Assembly: GCA_004015825.1 (NCBI GenBank) | Contig: SAYS01000029.1 | Span: 1-36,638, forward strand | Direction: 5' to 3' | Origin: Halovenus amylolytica | Lineage (GTDB): Archaea > Halobacteriota > Halobacteria > Halobacteriales > Haloarculaceae | Length of the DNA stretch: 36,638 bases | Shown: positions 17,178 to 25,827 of the stretch, one piece after another | Layout of the letters: every line of letters starts with the position of its first letter | Numbering within the stretch: position 1 is the stretch's first letter | The notes under the pieces: generated by a model | What the model was told of the DNA's origin: nothing | The model's input: only the letters and a program-made list of their open reading frames with translations | Databases searched by the model: none | Program-made: the position numbers and the translations under genes

Positions 17178-18560
17178 ATGGAGAGGCAAGTGGATGCCAC
17201 GTTTGGATACCTGTCACCCGACGACATCGGCCTGTTCACCGATCGGTACGAACTGACAATGTTACGCGGGTATCGAGAGACAGAACACACACCCCGCGGG
17301 ACCTTTTCGCTGTTTTTCCGCTCGTTACCGACGAACCGGGGATACGTGATCGGTGCCGGTCTGGAGCAGGCTATCGCCTATCTCCGGGATCTGACCTTCG
17401 GCGAGGATCAACTTGCTCACCTCAGAGAGGAGGGGTTTCCGGACTCGTTTCTCGAGTATCTCGCCGACTTCGAGTTTACTGGCGACGTCCGGGCAGTGCC
17501 GGAAGGAACCGCCGTCTTTCCGAACGAACCGCTGCTGGAGGTCACCGCACCCATCGACCAGGCCCAGCTGTTCGAGACGCTTCTGATCAACCAGATCGGA
17601 TTCCAGAGTCTGATCGCCACGAAAGCCGCCCGGATGCGCGATACTGTCCGTCGACACGGTGACGAGCAGACGATCGTCGATTTCGGTTCGCGACGAGCAC
17701 ACGGGACCGACGCCGGCCTCAAGGCCGCCCGTGGGGCCTATGTCGGTGGTGTCGACGGCACCTCCAACGAGGCTGCCGGCAACCAGTTCGACATTCCGGT
17801 CTTCGGGACCATGGCCCATTCCTGGGTACAAAGTTTCCCAAGCGAGCGGGCTGCTTTCGAGGCGTTTGTCGACGTCTACGGCGAGGAGTCGGTCCTGCTG
17901 GTCGACACCTACGACACTGTGGCCGGCGCGAAGACCGCAGTCGAAGTAGCTCGCGAGACTGACGTCGACGTACGTGGCGTCCGACTCGACTCCGGTGATC
18001 TCGCGGCACTCTCGCAGGATGTCCGTGAGATTCTACCCAGCGAGATGGATATCTTCGTTTCCTCGGGTGTCGACGAGTTCTTCTTGCGTGAATTCTTCGC
18101 CGATGGGGGCATCGCGGACGGCTTCGGTCCTGGAACCTCGCTGACGACCAGCAAGGACGCCCCGACACTAGATCCGGTTTACAAACTTGTCGCCGTCGAG
18201 GAAGACGGCAAAATGCAACCGAGCATGAAACTCTCCGAGGGAAAAGTGACCTATCCCGGGGGAAAGAGCGTCCGTCGATTCACTGCTGATGGGACCTTGC
18301 AGCGGGATGTCATCGCTCGTACAGACGAGGATGTTGGCGGCGAAGAGTTGCTGGTAGATGTCGTCCAGGACGGTGACCTCGTCTACGAGTTCCCGACACT
18401 CGACGAGATCCGTGAGCGGACCCTCGCAACCCTCGGGAAACTCCCGGCGGATGTGCGGGCCATCGAGGACCCAGCCGAGTACTCGGTCGAGATCAGTGAT
18501 ACCCTGACAGCGACGGCCGAACGTGTGCAGTCTGATCTCCGCCAGGAGATGGATCTGTAA
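17178..18560 (+). CDS. pncB: Nicotinate phosphoribosyltransferase (PncB2-like)
   Basis: This cytoplasmic enzyme converts nicotinate, PRPP and ATP to nicotinate mononucleotide in NAD salvage. At 460 residues it matches the bacterial PncB2-type length (mycobacterial PncB2 is about 463). Signatures are LFTDRYELTM near residue 19, FGSRRAHGTDAG (R172, R173, H175), the phosphoenzyme-type histidine in FGTMAHSWVQ (H214), LVDTYDT, and RLDSGDL. The resemblance along its length to mycobacterial PncB2 is strong as far as can be judged by eye. A TATA-like TTTACGA at 17151-17157 supports the ATG at 17178. Confidence 0.93.
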   Translation: MERQVDATFGYLSPDDIGLFTDRYELTMLRGYRETEHTPRGTFSLFFRSLPTNRGYVIGAGLEQAIAYLRDLTFGEDQLAHLREEGFPDSFLEYLADFEFTGDVRAVPEGTAVFPNEPLLEVTAPIDQAQLFETLLINQIGFQSLIATKAARMRDTVRRHGDEQTIVDFGSRRAHGTDAGLKAARGAYVGGVDGTSNEAAGNQFDIPVFGTMAHSWVQSFPSERAAFEAFVDVYGEESVLLVDTYDTVAGAKTAVEVARETDVDVRGVRLDSGDLAALSQDVREILPSEMDIFVSSGVDEFFLREFFADGGIADGFGPGTSLTTSKDAPTLDPVYKLVAVEEDGKMQPSMKLSEGKVTYPGGKSVRRFTADGTLQRDVIARTDEDVGGEELLVDVVQDGDLVYEFPTLDEIRERTLATLGKLPADVRAIEDPAEYSVEISDTLTATAERVQSDLRQEMDL

Positions 18561-18634
18561 CGACTGATTGGCCCGAACTCGGTCGTCGTGACAGACCGGC
18601 CATTTGGGGATCTGGTCGATTCATCGTCGGTACC

Positions 18635-18740
18635 TGATACTGGTGGCTATACGAAACTGAAGCATGTCGACCCGACAGGGGGTGAGCAGAACAACGCGAG
18701 GCGCTCCAACTGAGCACTCGTTCTCACGGTGGTCGAATGT
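18635..18740. repeat. Type-1 palindromic element, truncated long form (copy C, inverted)
   Basis: Begins with TGA (18635-18637) then TACTGGTGGCTATAC. Its interior, read on the minus strand, matches copy A closely through the CCACCGTGAGAACGAG core until about 18740. The second terminal repeat is missing or decayed (the sequence becomes CTACAATTTTT). It lies just upstream of the first VanZ-like gene. Confidence 0.75.
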
Positions 18741-18798
18741 CTCTACAATTTTTGGTCGGAGCCCCAGCGATAAGTAGCCTGCCACCCAACATCTGCTC

Positions 18799-19230
18799 AT
18801 GGAGACTCCGGACGACAGGTTCGACTCCCGCTGGAAATCAGTGGTGGGAACTGCTCTGGTTTTACTGGTCGCGTCAGTGCTGCCGTCACCGCTGGGCCGC
18901 CATCCAGAGTTCAGCCGGTTCGGGCCGGACAAACTCCTTCATATCCTGGGACACGCCTGGCTCACAGTGACCCTGGCTGACGCGTTCGAGACCGACCGTC
19001 TGGATGCCGTTTCGACGGGTATTATTGCAGTCTCGGTTTCGTTTGTGCACGGGCTGTTCACTGGATTTCTCCAGCAGTACGTGCCTGGCCGTGTTCCCGA
19101 ACGAGCGGATCTCGTCGCCGGACTTGTCGGCTCTGTACTGGGTGTTCTCGGCTGGTGGTACGTCTCCGAAGCGAGGACACCAGATCACCCCCCTGAGTCA
19201 CACCAGCCCACGACCACCGAGAACGCGTAG
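18799..19230 (+). CDS. VanZ-like small membrane protein (first of a tandem pair)
   Basis: 143 residues with about four membrane segments. It carries the VanZ-type pattern GPDKLLHILGH after the first segment, then LQQYVPGR and a DLVAGLVGSVLGVLGWWY segment. VanZ-family proteins are membrane proteins of largely unknown function; some affect resistance to glycopeptides, which archaea do not meet. The ATG at 18799 is about 27 bases from a weak TATA-like CGATAAGTA. The downstream gene is a paralogue. Confidence 0.72.
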   Translation: METPDDRFDSRWKSVVGTALVLLVASVLPSPLGRHPEFSRFGPDKLLHILGHAWLTVTLADAFETDRLDAVSTGIIAVSVSFVHGLFTGFLQQYVPGRVPERADLVAGLVGSVLGVLGWWYVSEARTPDHPPESHQPTTTENA

Positions 19231-19332
19231 GAACTCGGACAGAAGTTATCTATCGTTCCCGTCCAGACGTTGGCATTGCTCCTCAACCTCGCTTACCTTG
19301 GATTCAAGCCTCCCGGGGACGTACGTACCCAC

Positions 19333-19725
19333 GTGATTCGTCGTCTCCAGCGGCTGGCTGGCCAGTGGCAGTCGCCACTCGTTGCAGCCATCGCACTGCT
19401 CGTCGGCTCATCTGTTCCGCTGCCAGCCAGTCACAATCCGGATTTCGGTCTCTGTGGGCCGGATAAAACACTCCACGCGACTGGCCATCTGGCCCTGACG
19501 GCTGCCCTGATCTCGACGATCGAGGGCAGGAATGGGGGTTCGACTGTTCACGCGATACTGGCTGCCACTTTCATCTCGTCGGCCTACGGTGTGGGGACAG
19601 AACTGCTCCAGGAGCGGATCCCGGGCCGTAATTTCGAGTCGGGTGACCTCCTTGCTGGCGTTTTCGGATCAATTTGTGGCGTTCTCTGGTGGTACCAGGT
19701 GAGTCGACACGCCACCGAAGCATAG
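19333..19725 (+). CDS. VanZ-like small membrane protein (second of a tandem pair)
   Basis: About 130 residues, aligning with the preceding gene along its length: GPDKTLHATGH corresponds to GPDKLLHILGH, and LQERIPGR plus DLLAGVFGSICGVLWWY match its C-terminal half. I favour the GTG at 19333 because alignment with the paralogue starts there. The frame continues back to a TTG at 19270, which remains possible given a TATA-like AGTTATCTA near 19243. Divergence between the pair indicates an old duplication. Confidence 0.7.
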   Translation: MIRRLQRLAGQWQSPLVAAIALLVGSSVPLPASHNPDFGLCGPDKTLHATGHLALTAALISTIEGRNGGSTVHAILAATFISSAYGVGTELLQERIPGRNFESGDLLAGVFGSICGVLWWYQVSRHATEA

Positions 19726-19968
19726 CTACCGATGCTGTGTATCTTGTCCGTTGGCGAGGACGAGCGGGAAGCGTGTGCCGGTGTGTTGTTCTTTTGCGTT
19801 GGTGTAGGCGAGGTGGGCGATTGCATTGTTCTGGATTCCGAGATCGGGACTGTCGAAGGCGAAGACTGTCCTACCGCTGGCTGGAACAAGCGTGCCGACA
19901 CCCACAACGAGCCCCAGTAGGATCGGAAACTGGATGCCGGATCTGGCCGGAACGACAGGTACAGACAA
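19726..19968 (-). CDS. Doubtful small membrane-associated ORF
   Basis: An 80-residue minus-strand frame opens at 19968 and contains one hydrophobic stretch (FPILLGLVVGVGTLVPASG). Its stop codon meets the stop of the VanZ-like gene. I recognise no family. The sequence loses protein-like character after residue 45, so it may be a gene remnant. The surrounding gap (19726-20068) otherwise holds only the promoter of the acyl-CoA synthetase gene (AATAAAAATATC near 20010). Confidence 0.25.
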   Translation of the reverse strand: MSVPVVPARSGIQFPILLGLVVGVGTLVPASGRTVFAFDSPDLGIQNNAIAHLAYTNAKEQHTGTRFPLVLANGQDTQHR

Positions 19969-20068
19969 TCCACCGACTGTACCGAAGGCTGGTCGGCCAC
20001 GATACTATCTAACAATAAAAATATCTTTTCAGCAAATACTATGCCGACTGGCAGTGTTACTGACTATC

Positions 20069-21721
20069 ATGGGGGGATACGATCAGACACTCGAGCCGTT
20101 CCTGTGGCGTGCAGAAACCATCTATCCAGACCGCGAAGTCGTAGCCAGAACACACGAAGGAATTAACAGATATACCTACGCCGAGTACGCAGACCGGACA
20201 CGACAACTTGCGAACGCACTCGACGGGTTCGGAATCGGCGAGGGCGACCGGGTCGGGACGTTCTGCTGGAACCACGACCGGCACTTCGAGACCTACTTCG
20301 GCGTCCCGAACATGGGGGCACAGTTACACACGATCAATCCACTGCTCCCGGACAAACACATCCAGCACATCGTCGAGGATGCCAGCGACCGTCTCATCTT
20401 CCTCGATCCCTCGCTGGCCGAAAAACTCGGTTCCGCGTCCGATCCCGACGCCTTCGAGAGTGTCGAACAGTTCGTCGTCGTCGGCTCGACAGTTCCGGAC
20501 GTCTCACTCGAACCACTGACTGATTACGAGTCGTTCGTCTCGGACCAGTCGACAGAGTACGACTGGCCCGAACTGTCCGAAGACGATATGGCCGGGATGT
20601 GTTACACGTCCGGAACGACCGGCAAACCAAAAGGGGTCGAGTACACCCAGCAGATGATGTGGAGTCACACGATGGCGATGCTGACTCCGCAGGCTCTTGG
20701 CATCGAAGACTCCGATGTCGTGATGCCAGTCGTCCCGATGTTCCACGTCAACGCCTGGGGGATGCCCTTCACTGCGACCGCCGCCGGGGCCAAACAGGTA
20801 TTCCCGGGGCCAGCACCCGAACCCGCAGATCTCGCAAGCCTGATCGAGGAAGAAGGTGTGACCATCACAGCAGGTGTCCCGACTGTCTGGCTCGGCCTCC
20901 TGGAGTACATGAAAGAAAACGAGGTCGATCTCTCCTCGCTGGAGCAGATCGTCATCGGCGGGGCCGCGGCACCGAAAGCTGTCATCGAGCAGTACGACGA
21001 GTTCGGCGTCGACGTGATCCACGCGTGGGGCATGACCGAAACCTCACCGGTCGGGACCGTCTCGCGGCTCACACCCGCTCTGACGGACGCCGCGTTCGAT
21101 ACGAAGGTCGACAAGTGGGGGAAGCAGGGTCTCATCATGCCGGGGATCGAGTTCAAAGTCGTCGACGACGACGGCTCCGAGATCCCACACGACGGCGAGG
21201 CGTTCGGTGAGTTACTCGTTCGCGGCCCCTGGGTGACGACCGAGTACTACGAGCGACCGCACGCCAACGAGACGGATTTCGACGGATCGTGGCTCCGCAC
21301 TGGTGATATTGTCACGGTCGACGACGACGGCTACATCGAAATCGTGGATCGCGCCGAAGACGTCATCAAATCCGGTGGCGAGTGGATCTCCTCCCAAGAA
21401 CTCGAAAACGCCATCATGGCCCACGAGGACGTCTCTGAAGCCGCCGTCATCGGTGTCGATCACGACCGCTGGCAGGAACGTCCCGTTGCGATGATCGTCG
21501 TTGCCGACGATGTCGACAGAGAGATGCTAACTGACGAGTTGAAAACGATGCTTCAGGAGGAGTATCCGAAGTGGTGGCTGCCCGACGGCTTCGAGTTCAT
21601 CGACGAAATACCGAAGACTGCCACGGGCAAATTCTCGAAAATGGACCTCCGCGAGCAGTACGAGGGCAAAGAGTTACTGGAGGAAGACGCACCTGCGGAC
21701 GCTGCTCCAGAGGACGACTGA
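20069..21721 (+). CDS. AMP-dependent acyl-CoA synthetase (long-chain fatty acid-CoA ligase type)
   Basis: A 550-residue ANL-superfamily enzyme that adenylates a carboxylic acid and transfers it to CoA. The phosphate-binding loop is [15 protein letters not shown], motif A4/A5 is [11 protein letters not shown], motif A7 WLRTGDI, A8 [16 protein letters not shown], and the catalytic lysine of A10 is in KTATGKFSK. The start [16 protein letters not shown] matches the usual haloarchaeal N-terminus, so the ATG at 20069 is preferred over the open frame back to 19826. The gene ends in an acidic tail. Medium- or long-chain acids are likely, but substrate is not defined. Confidence 0.93.
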   Translation: MGGYDQTLEPFLWRAETIYPDREVVARTHEGINRYTYAEYADRTRQLANALDGFGIGEGDRVGTFCWNHDRHFETYFGVPNMGAQLHTINPLLPDKHIQHIVEDASDRLIFLDPSLAEKLGSASDPDAFESVEQFVVVGSTVPDVSLEPLTDYESFVSDQSTEYDWPELSEDDMAGMCYTSGTTGKPKGVEYTQQMMWSHTMAMLTPQALGIEDSDVVMPVVPMFHVNAWGMPFTATAAGAKQVFPGPAPEPADLASLIEEEGVTITAGVPTVWLGLLEYMKENEVDLSSLEQIVIGGAAAPKAVIEQYDEFGVDVIHAWGMTETSPVGTVSRLTPALTDAAFDTKVDKWGKQGLIMPGIEFKVVDDDGSEIPHDGEAFGELLVRGPWVTTEYYERPHANETDFDGSWLRTGDIVTVDDDGYIEIVDRAEDVIKSGGEWISSQELENAIMAHEDVSEAAVIGVDHDRWQERPVAMIVVADDVDREMLTDELKTMLQEEYPKWWLPDGFEFIDEIPKTATGKFSKMDLREQYEGKELLEEDAPADAAPEDD

Positions 21722-21752
21722 TACTGCCGGCAGTAGTCTCGACTCGTTTTTT
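21722..21752 (+). terminator. Perfect palindrome and T-run after the acyl-CoA synthetase
   Basis: TACTGCCGGCAGTA (21722-21735) begins immediately after the TGA stop codon and is followed by six T residues at 21747-21752. It can act as a terminator. The palindrome equals the two tips of the type-1 element variant at 31602-31679 joined together, so it may be the remains of an element inserted at the stop codon. Confidence 0.5.
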
Positions 21753-21841
21753 GTTCATATCCTTATACTTCTGCGGGCAGTGATCGAGATCTCTAGCAGA
21801 AGTTACTACAGCTTTTGTCTCATGTCTTCAAACGGTAGTTG

Positions 21842-22849
21842 ATGCCTGGATTGTTCGTCTCTTCAGTGCTCGTGGTCGTTTCGACACTCGTGATCTGGGT
21901 TGGAAGTGTCTACTTCGAGCGGGCTGCGGAGCGACTCAGCAGATACTATGGACTGCCGATCGCTGTCCACGGGGCGATCGTCGTCGCCGTCGGCTCCAGT
22001 TTCCCGGAAATCAGCTCGATCGTCATCAGCACGGTGTTCCACGGCGAGTTTTCCCTCGGTGTCGGGGCTATCGTCGGCAGTGCCATCTTCAATCTCCTCG
22101 TAATTCCGGCACTGTCGGCGTACTCGATCGATGAGCTGAAAGCGACCCGCGACATCGTTCACAAAGACGCTCAGTTCTACATCATCAGTGTTCTGGTTCT
22201 GTTCATTATGTTCGCACTCGGTGCGACCTACGTCCCTGGAGGGACGAACACAGCTGCGATTCTGACACCACCGCTGGCTCTGTTTCCGCTGGCGACGTAT
22301 GGACTGTACATCTTTCTCCACTACCAGGATGCGAGCGATTATGTGGGCGCAGAGGCACTCGACGTGCGTCCCGCACGAGAGTGGGGAACATTGCTCGTCG
22401 CGCTGTTGGTCATCGCCGTCGGTGTCGAAGGTATCGTCCGGGCCGCGCTCTCGTTCGGTGAAATATTCGATACACCGAGTTTCCTGTGGGGAGTGACTGT
22501 TATCGCTGCCGGAACGAGCCTCCCCGACGCGTTCGTCAGTGTTCGTGCCGCCAGGAAAGGCGACAGTGTCACCAGTCTCACGAACGTCCTGGGGAGCAAC
22601 ATCTTCAATCTCCTGGTCGCCATCCCTGTCGGCGTCCTTCTGGCAGGCTCTGCGACGATCAATTTCCTCGTCGCGATTCCGACGATGGGATTTCTCGCCT
22701 TTGCCACGCTGGTGTTTATCGTCTTCACACGGACTCACCTCGAACTTAGCAATCTCGAAGCATCCGGGTTTCTCGGGTTGTACGGACTCTTCTTGCTCTG
22801 GATGATACTCGAATCGATGGGCGTCATCGAGACGATTCAGGGGATCTAG
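21842..22849 (+). CDS. Sodium/calcium exchanger family (CaCA) antiporter
   Basis: A 335-residue membrane protein with ten or so membrane segments and the two inverted alpha repeats of the family: GSSFPEISSIVIS...GAIVGSAIFNLL in the first half and GTSLPDAFVSVRAA...TNVLGSNIFNLL in the second. The acidic residues E and D in these repeats are the expected cation ligands. The protein exchanges Na+ (or H+) for Ca2+. A TTG precedes the ATG directly, but the ATG at 21842 is the natural start. Confidence 0.9.
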   Translation: MPGLFVSSVLVVVSTLVIWVGSVYFERAAERLSRYYGLPIAVHGAIVVAVGSSFPEISSIVISTVFHGEFSLGVGAIVGSAIFNLLVIPALSAYSIDELKATRDIVHKDAQFYIISVLVLFIMFALGATYVPGGTNTAAILTPPLALFPLATYGLYIFLHYQDASDYVGAEALDVRPAREWGTLLVALLVIAVGVEGIVRAALSFGEIFDTPSFLWGVTVIAAGTSLPDAFVSVRAARKGDSVTSLTNVLGSNIFNLLVAIPVGVLLAGSATINFLVAIPTMGFLAFATLVFIVFTRTHLELSNLEASGFLGLYGLFLLWMILESMGVIETIQGI

Positions 22850-22977
22850 AACGACTGTCTCTTCGCTGGCTTCCGAATTTGCACACATCACGGGCGGCCC
22901 TGTGATCAGACGAGGCTGTGTCTGTGTGAGAAGACCTTTCCACTGGACCGCCGTCATTGTAATTAGCAGGAATACTG

Positions 22978-23000
22978 GTAGTCAATCGACGACTGACTAC
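22978..23000. promoter_or_regulatory. Candidate operator upstream of the rhodanese-MBL gene
   Basis: Perfect 7-bp inverted repeat GTAGTCA, nine bases, TGACTAC, ending 27 bases before the ATG at 23028. A dyad of this size just upstream of a sulfur-metabolism gene could bind a dimeric regulator; no regulator is identified. Confidence 0.4.
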
Positions 23001-23027
23001 GTCCGACACGCAGCTACTCAAATACCT

Positions 23028-24176
23028 ATGATCGAACAAATCAGTGTGGAACGACTCGCGAACTGGATAGATGCCGGTGAACAGTTCTCACTCATCGATA
23101 CACGACCGGCGGATAGTTTCGATGCGTGGCACGTACAGGACGCGGAGAATATCCCCTACGATCCGACCGAGGGGATGGATGAAAACCAGCTACAGAAGAT
23201 AGACAGTGTAGTCGACGGCCGGCCAATCGTTGCGATCTGCGGGAAAGGATTGACGTCGACATCGTTCGGATTCGAACTCGACAAGCATGGCTTCGAAGAT
23301 ATCTCTGTTGTCTCTGGCGGTATGGAGCAATGGAGCAAACTCTACGAAGTAGTTCAGATAGAGACGGCTCACGACGACCTCGCCGTCTTCCAGCTCCAGC
23401 GACGGGCGAAGGGTTGTCTCGGATACGTTATCGGCTCCAGGCAAACCGGCGAGGCTGCCGTCATCGACGCGACTCGGCAGACCGACGAGTTCAAAATCGT
23501 CGCACAGGAGGCGGGCTTCACAATCGAACACGTCCTCGATACACACGTACACGCCGACCATATCTCCGGAAGTCCCACACTTGCAGACGAGGTCGACGCT
23601 CCCTACTATCTCGGTGCTGGTGCACGCGAGCGCAACGTCGAGTACGAGTACGAACCGCTCTCGGACGGTGATACCGTCGAATTAGGAAATGTCGAAATCG
23701 AAGCACTCCACGCACCCGGACACACATCCGAGATGCTGAACTACCTCGTCGGTGGTGATCTGTTGCTGACGGGCGATACGCTGTTTGTCGATTCCGTCGG
23801 CAGAACTGAACTCCAGTTCGGTGACGAGGATGCCGCAGATGGTGCGACGTTACTGTTCGAGACGTTGCAGGAGACGATCTTCGAACTTCCGGCCGATACC
23901 GAAATCCTGCCAGGCCATCTGACAGTTACGAGCGACGGTCGGTACGAAAACGGATCACCGGGAGAGCCGTTTACCGCACGACTCGGTGATCTGCGCGAGG
24001 AACTGGACGTGCTCCAGCTCGGGGAAGACGACTTCGTCGACCGAATAACCGAGAACATCCCCGAGAAGCCACCGAACTACGAGAACGTCATCGCGATCAA
24101 CACCGGACAGAAAACCGTCGAGGACGAAACAGAGGCGACGGAACTCGAACTCGGGCCGAACAACTGCGCCGCCTGA
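23028..24176 (+). CDS. Rhodanese-metallo-beta-lactamase fusion (persulfide dioxygenase-like)
   Basis: 382 residues. An N-terminal rhodanese domain (about 1-105) has its active-site cysteine in ICGKGLTS (C71). A metallo-beta-lactamase domain (about 120-340) carries HxHxDH as H173, H175, D177 and H178, then H232, D250 and H297. This ligand set matches ETHE1/persulfide-dioxygenase and glyoxalase-II-like proteins. The fusion predicts transfer and oxidation of persulfide sulfur in the cytoplasm. The domain order, rhodanese first, is opposite to common bacterial fusions. The start is set at ATG 23028, where conserved sequence begins; the open frame upstream to 22902 is not protein-like. Confidence 0.9.
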   Translation: MIEQISVERLANWIDAGEQFSLIDTRPADSFDAWHVQDAENIPYDPTEGMDENQLQKIDSVVDGRPIVAICGKGLTSTSFGFELDKHGFEDISVVSGGMEQWSKLYEVVQIETAHDDLAVFQLQRRAKGCLGYVIGSRQTGEAAVIDATRQTDEFKIVAQEAGFTIEHVLDTHVHADHISGSPTLADEVDAPYYLGAGARERNVEYEYEPLSDGDTVELGNVEIEALHAPGHTSEMLNYLVGGDLLLTGDTLFVDSVGRTELQFGDEDAADGATLLFETLQETIFELPADTEILPGHLTVTSDGRYENGSPGEPFTARLGDLREELDVLQLGEDDFVDRITENIPEKPPNYENVIAINTGQKTVEDETEATELELGPNNCAA

Positions 24177-24402
24177 TGCGTCCGCGCGGACTCGCCATAT
24201 CCCTCCAGTCACACCATCGAACCGACCGACGTGACTCCGAGTCACCGACGAGTCGGCCGCCGAGAGCTACCGAATGCGCGTCCTCTAGCTGGTAGCAGCG
24301 TTGCACTGCCAGAACGGGTGGTTCTCCAGTCTGGATGACCTGCTTCGTGATACATCCGGGGAGTCGAATACGGCAAAGAACGGTCGTAGTCGCCGCCCCC
24401 TC

Positions 24403-24420
24403 TCATACTGGTATCTATAC
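24403..24420. repeat. Solo type-1 element tip
   Basis: TCA followed by TACTGGTATCTATAC, differing at two positions from the tip of copy C. No second end was found before the next gene, so it is either a decayed copy or a chance match. Confidence 0.35.
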
Positions 24421-24460
24421 GGGTTTAAGTTACCGAACTGTTCGCAGGTTTAGAATAGAA

Positions 24461-24470
24461 AACTATACTG
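24461..24470 (+). promoter_or_regulatory. TATA-like box of the amidohydrolase
   Basis: AACTATACTG, centred about 27 bases before the ATG at 24493; leaderless spacing. Confidence 0.45.
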
Positions 24471-24492
24471 TTCTCTGCACTTCGAATGTAAT

Positions 24493-25509
24493 ATGCAACA
24501 GTACGAAGGGACAATCCTTTCGGGTGAATCCTTCGATCCGATTCAGGGCCGCGTTATCGTCGAGGATGGCCGGATTGAATCGATCGAGCGGACCGAGACG
24601 ACATCGTCGGATATCATCCTTCCAACATTCGTCAATGCGCACACGCACCTTGGGGATTCGGTCGCGAAAGAGGCTGCTGTCGGCCTCTCACTCGAGGAAG
24701 CCGTCGCCCCGCCGGACAGTCTGAAACACCGACGGCTGCGGGGAGCCGACCGGAAGGAACTGGTAACAGCGATGCGGCGATCGCTTCGATTCATGGAGCA
24801 GACAGGGACAGCAGCCTGCCTCGACTTTCGTGAGTCGGGAGTCGAGGGTGCTCGTGCACTCCGGGAAGCGAGCCAAGAACTGGATATCGACCCGTTCATT
24901 TTTGGAAGCGAGGAGAGCTCCGTTCTCGACGTCGCAGACGGATTCGGAGCCAGCGGTGCGAACGACGACGATTTCACCAGGCAACGCGCCGCGGCGCTGG
25001 AGGCTGGTGTTCCCTTCGCGATTCATGCCGGGGAACCGGATGCGACTGACATCCATCCAGCAATCGAACTAGACCCCGACTTGCTCATCCACATGGTCCA
25101 CGCCGAGCAGGACCACCTCGAACGGGTTGCCGACCGATCGATACCAGTCGCTGTCTGTCCGCGTGCGAACACCGTTCTCGACGTTGGAAAACCGCCTATC
25201 CGAGAACTTGTCGATCACACAACCGTCGGCCTCGGGACGGACAACGTCATGCTGAACTCACCATCCATGTTCCGTGAGATGGCGTATACAGCCAAAGAGT
25301 TCGATGTTACCGCACGAGAGGTCCTTCGGATGGCAACAACCGCGGGAGCCGATATTGTCGGACTCGACTGTGGCGTCATCGAACCCGGACGTCGGGGAGC
25401 ATTCACAATTCTGGACGGTGCATCGGACAATCTGGCCGGGGTGGTCGACCCAGTTCGAGCGGTCGTCCGTCGCGCCACAGAACGGGATGTAAAGCGCGTC
25501 GTGGTTTGA
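24493..25509 (+). CDS. Amidohydrolase-superfamily deaminase/hydrolase
   Basis: A 338-residue TIM-barrel metal enzyme. The metal ligands are visible as the HxH in NAHTHLGD, the histidine in FAIHAGEP, a later MVHAEQ, and the aspartate in GLGTDNVM. This set suits cytosine deaminase/chlorohydrolase-type members of the superfamily, which remove amino or halide groups from heterocycles. The substrate is not deducible. The N-terminal beta sandwich part (QYEGTILSGESFDPIQGRV) is short. Confidence 0.85.
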   Translation: MQQYEGTILSGESFDPIQGRVIVEDGRIESIERTETTSSDIILPTFVNAHTHLGDSVAKEAAVGLSLEEAVAPPDSLKHRRLRGADRKELVTAMRRSLRFMEQTGTAACLDFRESGVEGARALREASQELDIDPFIFGSEESSVLDVADGFGASGANDDDFTRQRAAALEAGVPFAIHAGEPDATDIHPAIELDPDLLIHMVHAEQDHLERVADRSIPVAVCPRANTVLDVGKPPIRELVDHTTVGLGTDNVMLNSPSMFREMAYTAKEFDVTAREVLRMATTAGADIVGLDCGVIEPGRRGAFTILDGASDNLAGVVDPVRAVVRRATERDVKRVVV

Positions 25510-25530
25510 GGATACTCGACCGGAAGAGAG

Positions 25531-25798
25531 TGTGAACTACCCCTCCCTACCGCGCTCGGGGCTACTGGCCCCTCGCTTGTTCACGGTAGGGCTTCCTGTT
25601 TCTGTGTCGGAACTTGCATCCGACGTGGACACAGCAGTTCCAGACCCCACAGGCGATTTGCCTTTACAGGCGGTTCGGAGTGTGCCACTCCTCCCAAATC
25701 TGGACGCACCAACTGTCGGCCCGGGATACCTGTCGGTATTCAGTAACGATGGAATACTCCGATCCGCGTCAGAGTCCTTTCTGCGCGATGCGGTGTGA
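25531..25798. mobile_element. Possible IS200/IS605-type end or remnant (structured, non-coding)
   Basis: From 25531 the sequence TGTGAACTACCCC leads into a nested hairpin: CCCTACCG pairs with CGGTAGGG (about 25547-25588) around an inner GGGGC/GCCCC stem. It resembles, from memory, subterminal hairpins of haloarchaeal IS200/IS605 (TnpB-type) elements. There is no tnpA or tnpB nearby. An 88-codon GTG-initiated frame spans it but looks untranslated. Together with copy D this fills the gap between the amidohydrolase and glycosyltransferase genes. Confidence 0.3.
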
Positions 25799-25827
25799 AT
25801 AGGCTGGCCTGCAAAGATGCCCGATGT

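Larger units (their letters stand above)
24177..24492. other. Intergenic region with a palindrome and a solo element end
   Basis: No gene was seen. GTCCGCGCGGAC (24180-24191) is a perfect palindrome directly after the stop codon and may terminate transcription. A longer GCTACC/GGTAGC pair lies near 24264-24298. A type-1 element tip lies at 24403-24420. CTATAC at 24463-24468 is the likely TATA box of the next gene. Confidence 0.45.

Noticed and set aside
21863..22957. 364-codon minus-strand frame antisense to the Na+/Ca2+ exchanger
   Set aside because: Composition is a shadow of the membrane protein; both alpha repeats are intact on the plus strand.
24240..24345. Possible tRNA-like folds near the GCTACC/GGTAGC hairpin
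   Set aside because: No cloverleaf, anticodon arm or T-loop consensus could be assembled.
25532..25798. 88-codon GTG-initiated frame
   Set aside because: No protein-like pattern; it overlies a strong nested hairpin, so the region is more likely structured non-coding DNA.
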